Shown: positions 20,406 to 32,578, numbered from the stretch's first letter. The stretch is DNA of 64,000 nucleotides from Carettochelys insculpta (GCF_033958435.1 NC_134138.1:7452001-7516000), one strand, 5' to 3'. Translations and numbers: made by a program. The notes: generated by a model not told the origin, from the sequence alone.

Positions 20406-22411
20406 GGAAGCCAGCCATGTGTCACAGCTACCGTAGCAAATAGTTTCTGGGGCTGGTATTGAAAGCTCTTGGCTATGAATGAGTGGATACTGCATATCAC
20501 GTTCGCCGCTCCTCGTGGTTGAAATCCAGGCTCATACTCACTCGCAGCAGAAGAGTCTTTATCCGTGCAAGAGGCAGGCGAGCTCAGTGGGTTGGCTGCT
20601 AACTTAGCACTTTGGTGATCCCAGTTCACTTCTCTGTTTCGTCCCAGATTCCTTGGGCAAGGCCCTTAGTGGCTCTGGGCCCAGATGTCTGATGGTGATG
20701 GGGCCCCTGGAAAGCCCAGAGCTAGTCACCATAGTGAGGGTTTATCAAGTCCCTTTCCACCCATGGGGATTCCAGCGTTCTTTGCCACCTGCGCCGTAAT
20801 GCTGTCCCGTGCCTCTGGGCTGTCTGCCAGCCCCGTGTGTAGGCCTTTTGACTCCCCAGAACAGAGAGGGCAAGGGAGAAGGAGTGGCACAGAGACAGGG
20901 TGTACCTGTGGCAGGAGGTTGCCCCAGACCCTGTGGCCTCCTAGGGATGGCCCTACCCCTTCTCCTGCATGACCATGAGTTCCCTGTGCAGCTGGGCTCT
21001 GCTGGGACAGTGGAACTGTTGGCCATGGGTGGTGGGGGGCAGCAAGGAATGCGGAGTGCATTTCAAGGTGACTGTGGGACTCTCTGACCCAAGAGGCCCT
21101 ATTCAGGGCCAAATACACACCCAGCTGTGAGCCTCGCCCGTCATTCTGTGCGCTCAGGCTTGTGCACATCTGCACATTCACCCTCTTGCACGCCCAACCA
21201 GGGATGTGTTGCGCACCCATCTGTGGACATGCTCTGCGTGTTCATGTCTCACGCGCCCGCCAGCGGACACATGCTTGCCCTCCCGTGGAGGTGCTCGGTG
21301 GGGGCGGGGCTCGTCGCTTGCACACCATTAACTGACCAAACCCTTCTTTGGCCTGGATAGAGGGAACCTGGCACGGTCATTTCTCATTTGAATGCCTTGG
21401 GAGCTGCCTGGATGCTCTGTTGATGGGGCGATTGCAGTGGCTGGCCTGGTGCTGTGATCGCCCTCTGCCCCATAGGCCTGGAATACCAGCCTGACGATGG
21501 GCAAAGCCAGCTGCAGACGTTCTTGTCAATCGGCTGTGTTGCTGGCCAGCCCAGCCCTGTAGCCCTGCGCTCCCGGGATCCCTGCATGCCCTGACTCTGG
21601 GCATGCAGAGTCAGTCTCTTGTCACTGCTGCTGGCTGTGCTCGGGCAGCGCCTCTATGGCCCTGACGGTGCCAGGTTCAAGTGATGGGGCTTATTGAGAG
21701 CACTGTCAGAAGGCGATGCGGGGGTGGGAGCTAGGGGCAGGCTAGGGGCGAGAGAGCCAGGGGAAGCAGATGGGAGATGAGCCAAGCCAAGGGCACACTG
21801 GGATCATCTGCAGGGCAGGTGGGCTGCTCAGGCCTTGGGGAGGGGCGCTGGGGTGTCTAAAGGGGTGCCAGCCCCTTTTCTACTGTCCCGTAACTTCTGC
21901 TCCCTCCAAAATTCCTCCCTCCTTCTTAGGCTTCCTGGGTGAGCTGGAAAGAAGCAGCCACCTGGGGCTGCGGGGGGGTCTGGTAGGCAAGCTGGGCCCT
22001 GAAACAGCTGCCTCCAGAGAGCCCCTGGGAGTGGCCACAAGGTACGTGGCGAGAGCTGGAGTGGGGGAGATGGCCCGTGGCTGGACTTCTCGGCTGTCCA
22101 GGGCTTGTGTGCTGGGAAACCCTTCCTTGTCCATGGGCTAGTGCCGGGGGCACCTTCGCAGACACGAGAGATCGCAGGACACTGGTGGGAGCTTGCAAGG
22201 GTACGCCGTTCCTGGCTTCTCCTGTGCTTTGGGCGAGGCCATGTTGTGTTCTCTCTGCCCCGAGAGCCACTGGTTCAGCGTCCCACAGCCGTGGGGCTGG
22301 GTGTGGGGCCCAGCACCTCAGAGGGAGACTGATTCACAACTCACAGCAGCCTGTTGAAGGAGAATCCCCTCGCAAGCTTGTCTTGCCCTCAGCTCGCTGG
22401 CCCCTTCTCCC
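20406..22411. other. Unassigned GC-rich sequence with a MIR-like fragment
   Basis: A MIR-like stretch with 'ccttgggcaaggccctta' near 20651 and a tRNA-like lead (GCTCAGTGGGTTGG near 20583) lies at about 20580-20690. The rest holds GC-rich overlapping frames on both strands without domains. A GTGCACAC-rich alternating stretch runs at about 21160-21260. Confidence 0.4.
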
Positions 22412-22419
22412 ATCTGCTG

Positions 22420-22599
22420 CAGAGGTGGAAAAAGTACCCCCAAAGTTACTTAGAGTGAAAGTACAGCTGCGTGGGGGTGTATTTAAGTACAAATAATTGG
22501 CATCCTTCTGGAAAACTACTTGAGTAAAAGTACTCTCTCGCTCACACACCACATCTTTATTTTACTCAAGTAACTTTTGAAGCATGTTTCCCACCTCTG
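22420..22599. mobile_element. hAT-type short element (180 bp)
   Basis: The left end CAGAGGTGGAAAAAGTAC and the complement of the right end CAGAGGTGGGAAACATGCT are inverted repeats. The flanks ATCTGCTG (22412-22419) and CTCTGCTG (22600-22607) match 7/8. The interior repeats of the 'aagtactt/aagtaaaagta' kind are typical of this widespread hAT group. Confidence 0.85.
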
Positions 22600-22607
22600 C
22601 TCTGCTG

Positions 22608-22920
22608 CTGTCTCTCCCCACAGCCTCAGCCAGTTGTAGGCCAGTGAGCTTATTAGTGGATTTGCAGATGGCTTTGGAGCGCAGCCTAATGTGGAGCCAG
22701 AGCCCATGCCAAGTACTAATAGGGTCATTTGGTGCCATTCATCAGCAATGATGAAGGGGAAGGGAGCCAGTGAGGTGAGCGTAAGACCACTGCCCCAGAA
22801 GGAAGCATATTACCACTGTAGGTTTGGCTGCAGCCCCCCCAGGCCCCCACTGCGATCAGGGCCCCAGGAGGTGCTGGGATCTGCATCTGCAGCTCATTTG
22901 AGACAGACCCCCTACCATCA
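22608..22920. other. Unassigned sequence
   Basis: Nothing supportable is seen between the hAT element and the CR1 tail. Confidence 0.4.
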
Positions 22921-24250
22921 ATCATAGAATCATAGAACACGAGAACTGGAAGGGACCTCAGGAGGTCCAGTCCCCTGCCTTCTTGGCAGGACCAAACACC
23001 ATCTAGACCTTCCTTGATAGGTGTCTGTCTGCCATGGTCTTAAATATCTCCAGTGATGGAGATTCCACAACCTCCCTAGGCAATTTATTCCAGTGCTTAA
23101 CCGCCCTGAGAGTTAGGAAGTTTTTCTTAATGTTTAATCTAAACCTCCCTTGCTGCAGTTTAAGCCCATTGCTCCTTGTCCTATCCTCAGAGGCCAAGGA
23201 GAACAATTTTTCTCTTTCCTCCTTGTAACCCTCTTTGAGGTACTTGAAAACCAGTATCGTGTCCTCTCTAAGTCTTCTCTTTTCTAAACTAAACAAGCCC
23301 AGTTCTTTCAGTCTTCCCTCATAGTTCATGTTCTCTAGACCTTGAATCATTCTTGTTGCTCTTCTCTGCACCTTTTCCAATTTACCCACATCTTTCATGA
23401 AAGGTGGTGCCCAGAACTGGACACAATATTCCAACTGAGGCCTAATGAGTGCTGAGTAGAGCGGAAGAATGACTTCTTGTGTCTTGCTCGCAACACTCCT
23501 GTTAATACATCCCAGAATCACGTTTGCTTTTTTTGCAACAGCATCACACTGTTGACTCATATTTAGCTTGTGATCCACTATGGCCCCTAACTCCCTTTCC
23601 ACAATACTCCTTCCGAGACAGTTGCTTCCCATTCTATATGTATGAAGCTGATGGTTTCTTTCTAAGTGGAGCACTTTGCATGTGACCTTATTGAACTTCA
23701 TCCTGTTCACCTCAGACCATTTCTCCAGCTTGTCCAGATCCTTTTGAATTCTGACCCTATCCTCCAAAGCAGTTGCAACCTCTCCCAGCTTGGTCTCATT
23801 GGCAAACTTAATAAGCGTACTCTCTGTGCCAATATCTAAAATGTTGATGAAGATATTAAACAGAACTGGTCCCAAAACACATCGCTGTGGAACCCCACTT
23901 GTTATGCCCTTCCAGCATGACTGCAGACCATTAATAACTACTCTCTGAGAAGGGTTATCCAGCCAGTTATGCACCCACCTCATAGTGGCCTCGTCTAAGT
24001 TGCATTTGCTTAGTTTATGGATCAGAGGTCATGTGAGACAGTGTCAAATGCCTTAGTAAAGTCTAGGTATACCACACCCACCGCTTCTCCCTTATCCACA
24101 AGACTTGTTATCCTGTCAAAAAAAGCTATCAGCTTGGTCTGGCATGGTTTGTTCTTTACATAGCCGTGCTGGCTGTTACCTATCACCTTATTTTCCACCA
24201 GATGTTTGCAGATGAATGCCTTAATTATTTATTCCTTTATCTTTCCCTCT
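22921..24250 (-). pseudogene. CR1 LINE ORF2 relic with a 326-codon RT frame
   Basis: The minus-strand frame 23983-23003 encodes the RT region from before motif B to the ORF2 end. 'SGVPQRCVLGPVLFNIFINILD' is motif B with altered QGS. 'KFANETKLG' replaces the catalytic FADD. The C-terminus is '[33 protein letters not shown]'. Upstream, to about 24250, the motif A region is present but frame-broken. The 3' tail with octamers lies at 22921-22945. Loss of both Asp residues means no polymerase activity even if translated. It is the same subfamily as the sense copy at 38.4-39.8 kb. Confidence 0.85.
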
Positions 24251-24559
24251 GCTCAGCAGTCGAGCCGTAGCCAGGGGCTGACCTAGTATGACAAGTGGGA
24301 GGCGGGGAAGAGGGGATGGAGGGGGGTTGCACAGTGGGTAGCTTGATCAGTCCAAATTATTTCATAGCTTCTCTTAACCTCCCCTCCCCCAGAGACAAAG
24401 TGGAATCTTCTTGGCACTGGTTCAGAAAGAGATTTTCCCGTCACCTCTGAAGAGCGAACACTAGCTGTTCTGCCTTTTGCCATCTTCCCCTGCTGTCTCG
24501 TCTCCTGGGTCTGGGCTCTGCGTGCTGCCGCTTGGCAGCCTTTAGCATCTTGCTTTAAG
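24251..24559. other. Unassigned sequence
   Basis: No gene or repeat is delimited. Confidence 0.4.
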
Positions 24560-24970
24560 TGAGACATCGCGGGCATTTCATTTGGATTTACTCGGGTGGG
24601 TTGTGTCTGTTAATTAAATATCAATTGATTGTTCGGCGAACACTTCCTTTGGTTTATCGCGCTTCTGCGAGACAAATCAAATTGCCGTGTCATTAACTCA
24701 CCCCTCTGCAATCCATACATAATTACGCTTATTAATACAGCCAAGTTACGAGGAAGTTTTAGGCAATTAATATTTGTGGGATAGTTTGTATCGAGTTAAT
24801 TACGGCAGGGTTATGTTAACAATGCGGACATCTGATAGGCTGGGTAATTAGTGTCTTTCTAGTTAACATCTTCCCTGATGCTAGTTAAACGTCAGCTGTG
24901 GCTGTGTGGCCTTGCTGGCTTTAATTACACGTGTATTACAAAATGGATTTGTTTGTTACGTGATAACTAA
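24560..24970. promoter_or_regulatory. Candidate conserved non-coding (enhancer-like) element
   Basis: An AT-rich island without repeat motifs has at least eight homeodomain-type ATTA/TAAT sites in about 330 bp, including TTAATTAA near 24610, AATTACG at 24721, TTAATTACGG near 24796, GGTAATTAG near 24843 and TTTAATTACACG near 24920. Several CpGs survive inside AT-rich sequence ('gttcggcgaacac', 'tatcgcgcttctgcgag'). Dense TAATTA cores outside transposons are typical of developmental enhancers. This is inference from composition; conservation was not tested. Confidence 0.4.
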
Positions 24971-25214
24971 ACTTGCACACTTCTCCTACCTGAGTGATCC
25001 CTGTATAAACAGCCGCCACGGTCCATCTCGGAGGTGGCTGCATTTCAGTGATAGGGAAGCGATCCCATTATACACAGCTGCCACATTTCCTCTGAGAGGT
25101 GGCTGCATTTCAGCAGCAGGTTGATAAGCCTCTACTATATGTTGTGCTCAGACTTTGTCTCATGGTACCCTGGAGGCTTTTTATTTAAAAACTCCTACCT
25201 GCCCTGCTGCAGTC
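24971..25214. other. Unassigned sequence with a short internal repeat
   Basis: 'ggaggtggctgcatttcag' near 25030 recurs as 'gagaggtggctgcatttcag' near 25092, a local duplication of about 60 bp. No gene is seen. Confidence 0.5.
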
Positions 25215-25473
25215 AAGACTCCATTGTGCTTGGCGCTGTACTTACACACGCTAAGAGCATGCCTACAGTGGAAATGCTGCATTGTAGCTGTGCCACTGTA
25301 GTGCTTTAATGAAGATATGCTATTCTGAGGGGAGAGCTCTCCTGTCAGCGTAGTTGTCCTGTCACCTCCCCTGCCGGGGGTAGCTGTGGTGGCTGGAGAT
25401 GCTCTCCTGCGAACATAATACAGTCTACATGGCAGTGTAGGTTGGTATAACTGCATCACTCAGAGGTGAGGGC
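25215..25473 (+). mobile_element. Non-autonomous DNA transposon fragment
   Basis: 'aaatgctgcattgtagctgt', 'ctctcctgtcagcgtagttg' and 'gcagtgtaggttggtataac' follow the order of a reptile DNA-transposon family that I recall as beginning near 'ctacactagaaatgc'. Both ends are unclear, and a CR1 tail abuts on the right. The head at 25220-25245 ('cattgtgcttggcgctgtac') resembles a MIR-type SINE piece. Confidence 0.4.
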
Positions 25474-26165
25474 TTTTAGTTGCTGCTGTTAAATCACTCT
25501 TTAGTCTTCTCTTCTGTAAACTAAACAAGTTCAAATCCCTCAGCCTCTCCTCATAGGTCATGTGCTCCAGCCCCTTAATAATTTTTCTTGCCCTCCACTG
25601 AACCTGCTCCAGCACATCCACATCCTTTTTATACTGGGGCTCCCAAAACTGGACACAATACTCCAGATGTGGCCTCACCAGTGCTGAATAGAGGGGGACA
25701 ACCACTTCTCTAGATCTGCTCTAAATGCTCCTCCTAATGCAACCTAATATGCTGTTAGCCTCCTTGGCTACAGGGGCACACTGTTTACTCATATTCAGCC
25801 TTTCATCCACCATAACCCACAGGTCCCTTTCCACTGTATTGCTGCTTAGTCAGTTGGTCCTATAACAGTGCCTGGGATTCTTCCTTCCCAAGTGCAGGAC
25901 TCTACACTTCTCCTTGTTGAACCCCATCAGATTTCTTTTGGTCCAATTGTCCAATTTATCAAGGTCACCCTGGATCCTATCTTTATCCTTCAACGTATCT
26001 ACCTCTCCCGCTAGCTTTGTGTTATCTGCAAACTTGCTGAGGGTGCAGTCCAGTTTCTCATCCAGGTCATTAATAAAGATGTTGAACAACCCTGGCCCCA
26101 GAACCAAGCCTTGCGGCACTCTGCTTGAAACTGACCACCATCCAGATATTGATATCTCCTGGGGC
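25474..26165 (-). pseudogene. CR1 LINE, truncated at both ends, antisense
   Basis: The minus frames 26341-25850 and 25705-25460 carry '[44 protein letters not shown]' (motif B, then FADN for FADD) and '[54 protein letters not shown]'. The 3' tail and octamers are missing: the copy stops inside the ORF at about 25474, which is unusual for CR1, so that end was probably lost by deletion. Confidence 0.8.
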
Positions 26166-26740
26166 CTGTGATGTGTTTGGGAATCTGGTTCCATCAGGAG
26201 GTGCTCCTGAAAGCCCGGGGGTGAAATCCACTCCATAAACTGACCCTGAGTCTTCTCATTGATTAGGGATGCAAATTTGCTTGTAACTGCCACTTCCCAG
26301 GGGCTGGCTGCAGAATGGGAAATGGATTCCCTGGGGAGCACCCCTCACCACCAAAACATAATACGTTTGAGGACAGCTTTGGGTGTGGTAAATGTCCTGC
26401 AAGCGCCTTACCTCCATCGGGTAGAACGTACCTTTCTCCCGCATGGAGCGGTCCGAAAGCCTTTGGTATGTAGCATGTGGAGTGTGTCAAAGTGCTTTAG
26501 GTGCTGATTCCGCACCAGCCACCAGCAAGGATGCATTAAATGCCGTAATTAATCTTGCCCACGGAAAGGGCAGGTTCCCTGGTAGTATCAGGAAGGGGGC
26601 AGCTGTGGGCACAGAGACTATGAAGTGCGCAGCAGCAGCTAGGTTGGGGGCACACTGGGGTTTGGTATCCTCATTGTCACTGTGGTGTCCCAATAACTTG
26701 GAGACTGCTTAGGGTTAAATGCAAACAGGAACAACCTTGA
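26166..26740. other. Unassigned sequence; short candidate conserved stretch
   Basis: No gene is seen. 'gcattaaatgccgtaattaa' at about 26531 is an AT-rich, CpG-retaining phrase that could belong to a small conserved element. Confidence 0.35.
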
Positions 26741-27205
26741 TTCCAGAGGTGTAAGGGGGAATCTGACAGAAGTCTATATAATCATGACTGGTGTGGAGCT
26801 AGTGACCAAGGCATTGTTATTTACCCCTTCCCATACCACAAGACCCAGGGGTCTCCCAATGAAATTAACAGGCAGCAGGTTTAAAACAAACAGAAGGCAG
26901 TATTTCTTCACCCAACACACCGATAACCTGTGGAACTCCTCGCCAGAAGATATCATGAAGGCCAAAACTATAACTAGATTAAAAAAGAATGAGGTAAGTT
27001 CAAGGAGGATCGGTCCTTCAGTGGCTATGAGCCAGGCTAGGCAGGACAGGCCTCTCCCTGACAGAAGCAGGGAGTCGATAACATGGCTCACTCGTGATGC
27101 CCTACCCTGTTCCTTCTGGAGCATCTGACCCTGGCCACTCTTGGAAGACAGAATACACGTCTAGCTGGACCACTGGTCTGACCCAGTGTGGCTGGGCTCA
27201 GGTTT
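26741..27205 (+). repeat. Old CR1/L3-like LINE 3' region
   Basis: The sense frame 26784-27128 includes '[45 protein letters not shown]', the C-terminus of a CR1-clade ORF2 of the 'MKL.GSRF' subfamily (also seen at 36.8 and 48.0 kb). The tail 'ctggaccactggtctgaccc' near 27164 is the usual 3' end of this old group. Confidence 0.75.
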
Positions 27206-28274
27206 TTATAGGTGCTGCCAGAGCCCCTCCTCCTGGCTCTTTTTCCTAGTTTGTTAAAGGAGCCGCACCCATAAGCTGCCCTTTGCAAACACATTAATGT
27301 ACCTGTGCTCTTATTTCCCATGGGCCGTGATGACTGGGTGTTGCGCCAGGGATCTCCCTAAGAACTACCGTGCAGTCGCTGTTGTTTATTACAAGGGGAC
27401 AAGATCTCGGTGAGCTCCTGGTGCAGGGGCTTATAGCCGTGGTCGATTCCTTGCTCGCTCCTGCTGAGGGGGAGCTGGCAGCCAGTGTGAAATCAGTGTG
27501 AGAGACAATCAAGCCCAGTCTCTCGGATCTGCCAGCGCCCGTACTCAGGTACACTCGGTCCGGCGGCGTAGGGCCTGTGTTGCTCTGGTGACCTCGGCAT
27601 GTGTGTCTCTCTCTTTCCCCCCACAGAGGGTCATAAATAAAAGATTTTACCTTATGTACCTGGCCTGTTTGTCCTTGTGAAATATTCATTTGCTGCTGAT
27701 TAAGTTTTAAGTGAGGGGCCATCCGTACAGGTGCGCCTCTGGGCTCCGGTGGCTGGGAACAAGATGGGCCACGGCATCGCTGCTCATAATGTCTCAGCCC
27801 CTTCCCTGGCTGCTGTATGCCTGGGGCTCCCATGCAGCGGATATGGGGTAGGTTTCCATGCTCTCAAGTTAAAAACTTGTGTCCTATCTCCATGCTGGGT
27901 GAGGTGGGCGGGTCCCCATTCATCCCTCCCCCGCCTGCTTAGACTGTCGCTCTTGCATGTCTCTGGGCAAATACCCACATGCGCAGGGCCAGCCCTGGCT
28001 GCTAATTACTGCCAGCTGGGTTCACAGCCTGCCTGAGAGCGGGCAGAGGGAGGGGAGCTGAATTGGACCTGTTTCGGACACCTTCTCATGAACCGTCGAA
28101 GATGGGAAAACAGGCCTGTGCGCACTCTGGCTTTACCCAGGTGGGTAGAGATAGCCTGGCTCTGCGGTGGGGGACCTTGGAATGATGGGGAGGTCAATCC
28201 TCGTCAGCCCTGGCTGCGTTGGGGGAATGTGTCGTGGGCAGCTCAGCGAGGCAGATTGCAAGTTTTCCCTCACG
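27206..28274. other. Unassigned sequence with small AT-rich islands
   Basis: No gene is seen. 'tgcaaacacattaatgtacc' (27284) and 'gaaatattcatttgctgctg' (27680) are AT-rich, non-repetitive phrases that could be conserved non-coding pieces. Frames of up to 179 codons lack domains. Confidence 0.35.
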
Positions 28275-28715
28275 GGAGAATCATAGAATCCTTGGGCTGG
28301 AAGGGACCTCAGGAGGTCATCTAGCTCAGCCCCCTGCCCAAAGCAGGATCAACCCCAACTAAATCATCCCAGCCAGGGCACTGTCAAGCCAGGACTTAAA
28401 ACCCTCTGGGGATGGAGATTTCACCACTTCTCTACGAAACACATTCCAGTGCTTCACCACTCCTGGGGAAATAGTTTTTCCCAATATCCAACCTACACCA
28501 CCCTTCTGTAACTTCAGACCATTGCTCCTTGGTCTATCATCTGTCACCACTGAGAACAGCCTCTCTTCATCCTCTTTAGAGCTCCGCTTCAGGTAGTTAA
28601 AGGCTGATAGCAAATCCCCTCTTACTCTTCTTTTCTGCAGACTAAACAAGACCACATCCCTCAGCCTCTCCTCATAGGTCAAGTGTTCCAGCCACCCACT
28701 CATTTTCATTGTCTG
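28275..28715 (-). pseudogene. CR1 LINE 3' end, antisense
   Basis: The minus frame within 28883-28359 carries '[60 protein letters not shown]' and 'PEGFKSWLDSALAGMI'. The tail and eroded octamers are at 28278-28300. It is 5' truncated at about 28715, where a different repeat begins. Confidence 0.8.
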
Positions 28716-28850
28716 GAGGTGGAGCCTCAGCAGTAAAACTACACCACAATTTAACAGCTCCTTGCCCCAGGCCTGAGTCAGCTGGCATGGGACCGCTGTG
28801 GTGGTTGTGTCATTGCAGTGTGGACAGAGCCTTGGAGACCTGTGGCCCTG
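28716..28850. mobile_element. DNA-transposon fragment next to CR1
   Basis: 'aaactacaccacaatttaac' (28737), 'tgagtcagctggcatgggac' (28774) and 'cattgcagtgtggacagagc' (28812) resemble a reptile non-autonomous DNA transposon in which 'acaccgcaattaaacag' and 'attgcagtgtagac' sit near the ends. I recognise the family only loosely. Confidence 0.4.
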
Positions 28851-29209
28851 ACCCAGTGAGATATGGAGTGCCTGGCTGCTCAACAGTGTCCGCTTTCATT
28901 TTTCCCATGTATGTGTGGAATGAATTTTGTCATGTGCACTCATATGGAAGTGATGTGTGTGTGTGTGTGTCCAGCAACTGGACTTTAGGTACCTGATAAG
29001 TAACTCCCACGGCAGCCGAGGCCAGAGGCTGGGTGTTAGGAGAACGGAATTCTAGTCTAGCTGATGCTGTTAGAAGCAGATCACATCTAATGCCACCCAC
29101 GGTCACCAGGTAAAGAAAGCAGATCTCAAGAAGGGTACAGAAAACTTAGTTAACAGCAGTTTGTCTGGCAAGAAACTACTTATCAATAGCTGAGGTTGTG
29201 GAATCCCTG
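28851..29209. other. Unassigned sequence
   Basis: A (TG)n run lies at about 28955-28971. Nothing else is supported. Confidence 0.4.
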
Positions 29210-29218
29210 TTCTATGAT

Positions 29219-29433
29219 ATGTATCAGAGAGGTAGCCGAGTTAGTCTGTATCTTCAAAAACAACAAGGAATCCTGTGGCACCTTATAGACTAAGAGATGT
29301 TCTGGAGCATAAGCTTTTACGGGCAAAGACCCACTTCGTCAGTTGCGGGTCATGACGAAGAGGGTCTTTGCCCACGAAAGCTCACGCTCCAAAATATCTG
29401 TTCGTCTATAAGGTGCCACAGGACTTCTTGTCA
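29219..29433. mobile_element. Foldback hammerhead-like retroelement (family A, inverted pair)
   Basis: It starts near TATCAGAGAGGTAGCCG. It reads a reverse unit ('tgtggcaccttatagactaa', 'cgggcaaagacccacttcgt') and then a forward unit ('gggtctttgcccacgaaagc', 'ataaggtgccacaggacttc'). The reverse arm has CTGACGA (29342-29336), which fits CUGANGA, but its GAAA is mutated. The forward arm has GAAA at 29376-29379 with a disturbed upstream box. The flanks TTCTATGAT (29210-29218) and TTCTATGGT (29434-29442) match 8/9. Confidence 0.65.
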
Positions 29434-29442
29434 TTCTATGGT

Positions 29443-31169
29443 GACCGTCCTCACTTCGCTACAGAATCTCTGTCTGGTTTGTAATTGTTCCCGTCTGCTG
29501 CATAATTAGTTTAACTAGGAGTAAATCAAATGAAGGTGGTGAGGAATGACGAGCTCGGTAATTCTGTTAGTTGGTTGCTGTTGGTTAGTAAAAAAATAAT
29601 TGGTCAAGGTAGAGCTAAGCGTGACTCAAGTTTCACTACATGAACTGGGGTCCAGGGTGGAAAACAGCTGGAGGAAGGAAAGGAGCAAGCAGGAAGAAGA
29701 CCTGGGAGAAGAACTGACCCCAAGACATGAGACCAGCGCTCCCAGAATTCCTCTGTGTGACCTTGAGGTGCAATAACCAGCCTCCAGAAAGACTGATTTG
29801 TCTGGCCAACAGGGGCAGCCTGCCTGCCTCTCTCAGGAGTGGTGAGCATGACCCTGAGTGCCTTGCATGCGTTCTGCTTGCTGGGTAATTGTCAATTAAT
29901 AGAGAATAAGAATGTCACAGTGTAAGGCTTTCTCAGTGATCCTGCAGCCCTGAGCCCTAGGACCTGGGTTAAGATGTGTGTGTCCTTGCAGTGTGAGTGC
30001 ACAGAAAGAACTGGATACCACCCCTTGGAACACCCCGAGGAACGGTACCCAAGCCTTGGGCTGTGATGGAGGTAGGAGCTGGGCTCAAAAACCTCCTATA
30101 CGAGGTGGCTTCAAGGCCAAGCTTAGCGCGAGATTGCCTGGCACTTGGGTAGAATGCACGTCCTTTCTCCTTTCTTAAAGCCCATCATCCCTCCTTCATT
30201 TGTCCTCTCTGCTCCTTCCTTTCTTTTGTCGCATACCTTCCTTACCTTACCCCCCTGCTTTTCTCTGCACCCTATTTACCTCCGACTCCCCATCAGCTCC
30301 CTGGCAGAGTCGGGTGTGGGCATGCACATCCAGTGGGACTGGCCCGGGTCACATCCTCCCAAAGCCCCCCAGCCACCGCTCGCACCACCCGTTGGCCCCA
30401 TCAATGTTTCAGGAGCTGAAGTGGCTTGTCCCTTGGGGATGGGGCATTAGCTCAGGCGGAAGTAGCACTGGACAGGCAGCATAGGGGAAAGAGTGAAAGC
30501 TGCTACAATAAACAAGCAAAAGGCTGCCAAAAACACAGAGGCGGGCATGAAATATTCATCCCGTCATGTTGCAGCCGCTCTGGAAAGCAGGTGTGGGGGC
30601 CCTGGCAAGGCAACACCTCCCCAGCCCTGCACTCTGGTCACCCCAGCCATCAAAAATGCACAGCCTGACAAAGTTTGGGCCGTAGTTAAAGATGCATGAT
30701 CCTATTCTTGTAACACCCGGAGCCATCTGTCACCACAGGGCTCTCCCTGGTGAAGCCTGCAGGAGGAGACAAGGAGGAGAGCTGGGGGGTGTTTTGTAGC
30801 TGGCAGAGATGTACAGCTGGCAGGCGACCTCCTCCATCAGAGTCAATGGGGGCTTTGAAGGGTAACTGATGGGATCAGGGGAATGCCCGTCCCTCCAGTG
30901 GTCCCTCGCATGGTACTATGGCAGATGAAATGGGCCTGCCTGGGAACCTCCCAGTGAAATGTGGCTTTGTCGGACTCTGACGAGTCTTCGAAATGGGAAT
31001 GTTTTATGGAGATGATTGTGATCAAGTGCCCGCAGAAGACACACAAGTTTCCTGCTTCTTCACAAACCCTGTGGCCTCAGCAGTCTGCCACAAGGGCTGC
31101 CCTGGAGTCATAGACCCCATGGTCTGCTGCTCCTAGTCAGCTCACCAGGAAGCTTGTCCCAGTGACAGT
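29443..31169. other. Unassigned sequence; candidate conserved stretch near 30.5-30.7 kb
   Basis: No gene is seen. At 30495-30710 the sequence is non-repetitive, with 'ctacaataaacaagcaaaag', 'gaaatattcatcccgtcatg' and retained CpGs, and may be conserved. Pyrimidine-rich sequence occupies about 30170-30300. Confidence 0.35.
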
Positions 31170-31400
31170 TCACAGAGGAGCTGTCTTCCTAAATCCCGTC
31201 AGGTAGGGACTGGCTTTTCCTCTGTAGCATGAGTGTTTAAATCCATTCTCTGCTGGTCTCCTGCGTAATGGTGACCCTAGATATGCATATAAATCACCGC
31301 TTCGTTCTGGAATCCTGCTGTGCCCCTGGCTGGTGGTAATATCATGTGGCAATGAGTTCCAAAGGTCCATAAGGTCAGAGGTTTAAAAAAAGCAGCAACA
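31170..31400 (-). repeat. Probable old CR1-clade LINE C-terminal fragment
   Basis: The minus frame beginning near 31370 reads 'MDLWNSLPHDI', the same C-terminal WNSLP phrase as other CR1-clade copies. The following residues are degenerate. It is short and old. Confidence 0.45.
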
Positions 31401-32578
31401 CATTTTCTTTGTTTCCCTTTGATGGTGCTCTCCTTGGGTTCCACCAGGTGTCCCATCTTGTTTGAGCACAATCAGCAAGAGCTGGCAGGAGCTCCTGAGG
31501 AGCTCTGGGGAATTTGGCCCAGTGGTTGGAAGCCATTGGATATGAGAGTCAGGGGAAGGGGCAGTGAGGAAGGAAGGGGGATGGGGCAGGAGGCAGTGGG
31601 ATGCAGAGGGTTGGGGGAAGGGATGGGGAAAAGAAGAAGATAGGAGAATGTTGGGGAGAGGGAAATCTGCATGCAGCATCCCTTGGTTGCAGCAGCAGGG
31701 GCACCTCCATTAAACTACAGGTACCCCCACCATCCAGTGCTCTCCTAATACCCCATCCATCACCCCCAAATAGCCCTCCCTGCACACATACTCCTACCCA
31801 GCTCCTCCTCCCCTGGCAGTGTGCTGCGTTTGGGAGCTTGAAATATGGTAGCCCTGGGGTGGCTCTGGTCTCACAAGCCTGGCTTTCTGGAGCAGGCAGG
31901 AGTGAGACCGCTCTGTCAGCTGCTGCCTACTCCCAGTGCCTGGGTTGCACACCAGGCTTGTGTGGCCTAGCTCAGAGCTCTGGCTGTGCGGCCATGAGGT
32001 CGGCAGCAGGGGGCTGGGGCAGGGCACCATGGGGAGCAAGGACAAGTCTGCTCTGTGTGGAGGGAGAGCAACCCACTTGCAATGGCAGGGCTTTGGGAGG
32101 TGACTGGGTTGTGACCAGGCTGCTGAGAGGCAGGTGCTGAGCAAGGCAGGGTACTGCAGGGAGCTCCTCGGGGAGCATCTCCTGGCAGCCAGGCCCCGGG
32201 TGCAGGGGCTGCAGGGGACATTGCTGGCTGGTATTGAAGTCCTTCTGGGCAGAGCCAAGAACATCTCGGGCGCTGCCTGCCCTGGCTGAGGAGCACCCAG
32301 CTGTGTAGTGCAGCTGACCTGGGGAGCCAAGCAAGGAGGGCTGCATGGAGAGGCACACCTAGGGAGGTGCACCCCACAGCTGGCAACCTCTGTGTTCAAT
32401 GGGTTGCAGACATCTGGAGGGACATGTGACCCAGCAGGTCCCTGCACACGTCACCTCTAAGCGCTGCAAACACAGTTGCTGACCCCAGACACTAGGAGGC
32501 TGAGTTACAGCTTTGGTGAGGGGATTCAGAATGGGGGACACGTAACGCAACGGGGGCAACTTTCCTGCCACTGAGAGC
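31401..32578. other. Unassigned GC-rich sequence
   Basis: Several overlapping frames, the longest 217 codons on the minus strand at 31794-32447, have no recognisable domain and coexist with equally long frames on the other strand. A purine-rich stretch (31540-31670) explains some of them. Confidence 0.4.

Noticed and set aside
31794..32447. 217-codon minus-strand frame and overlapping frames
   Set aside because: Long frames exist in several registers on both strands in GC-rich sequence. None has a recognised motif.
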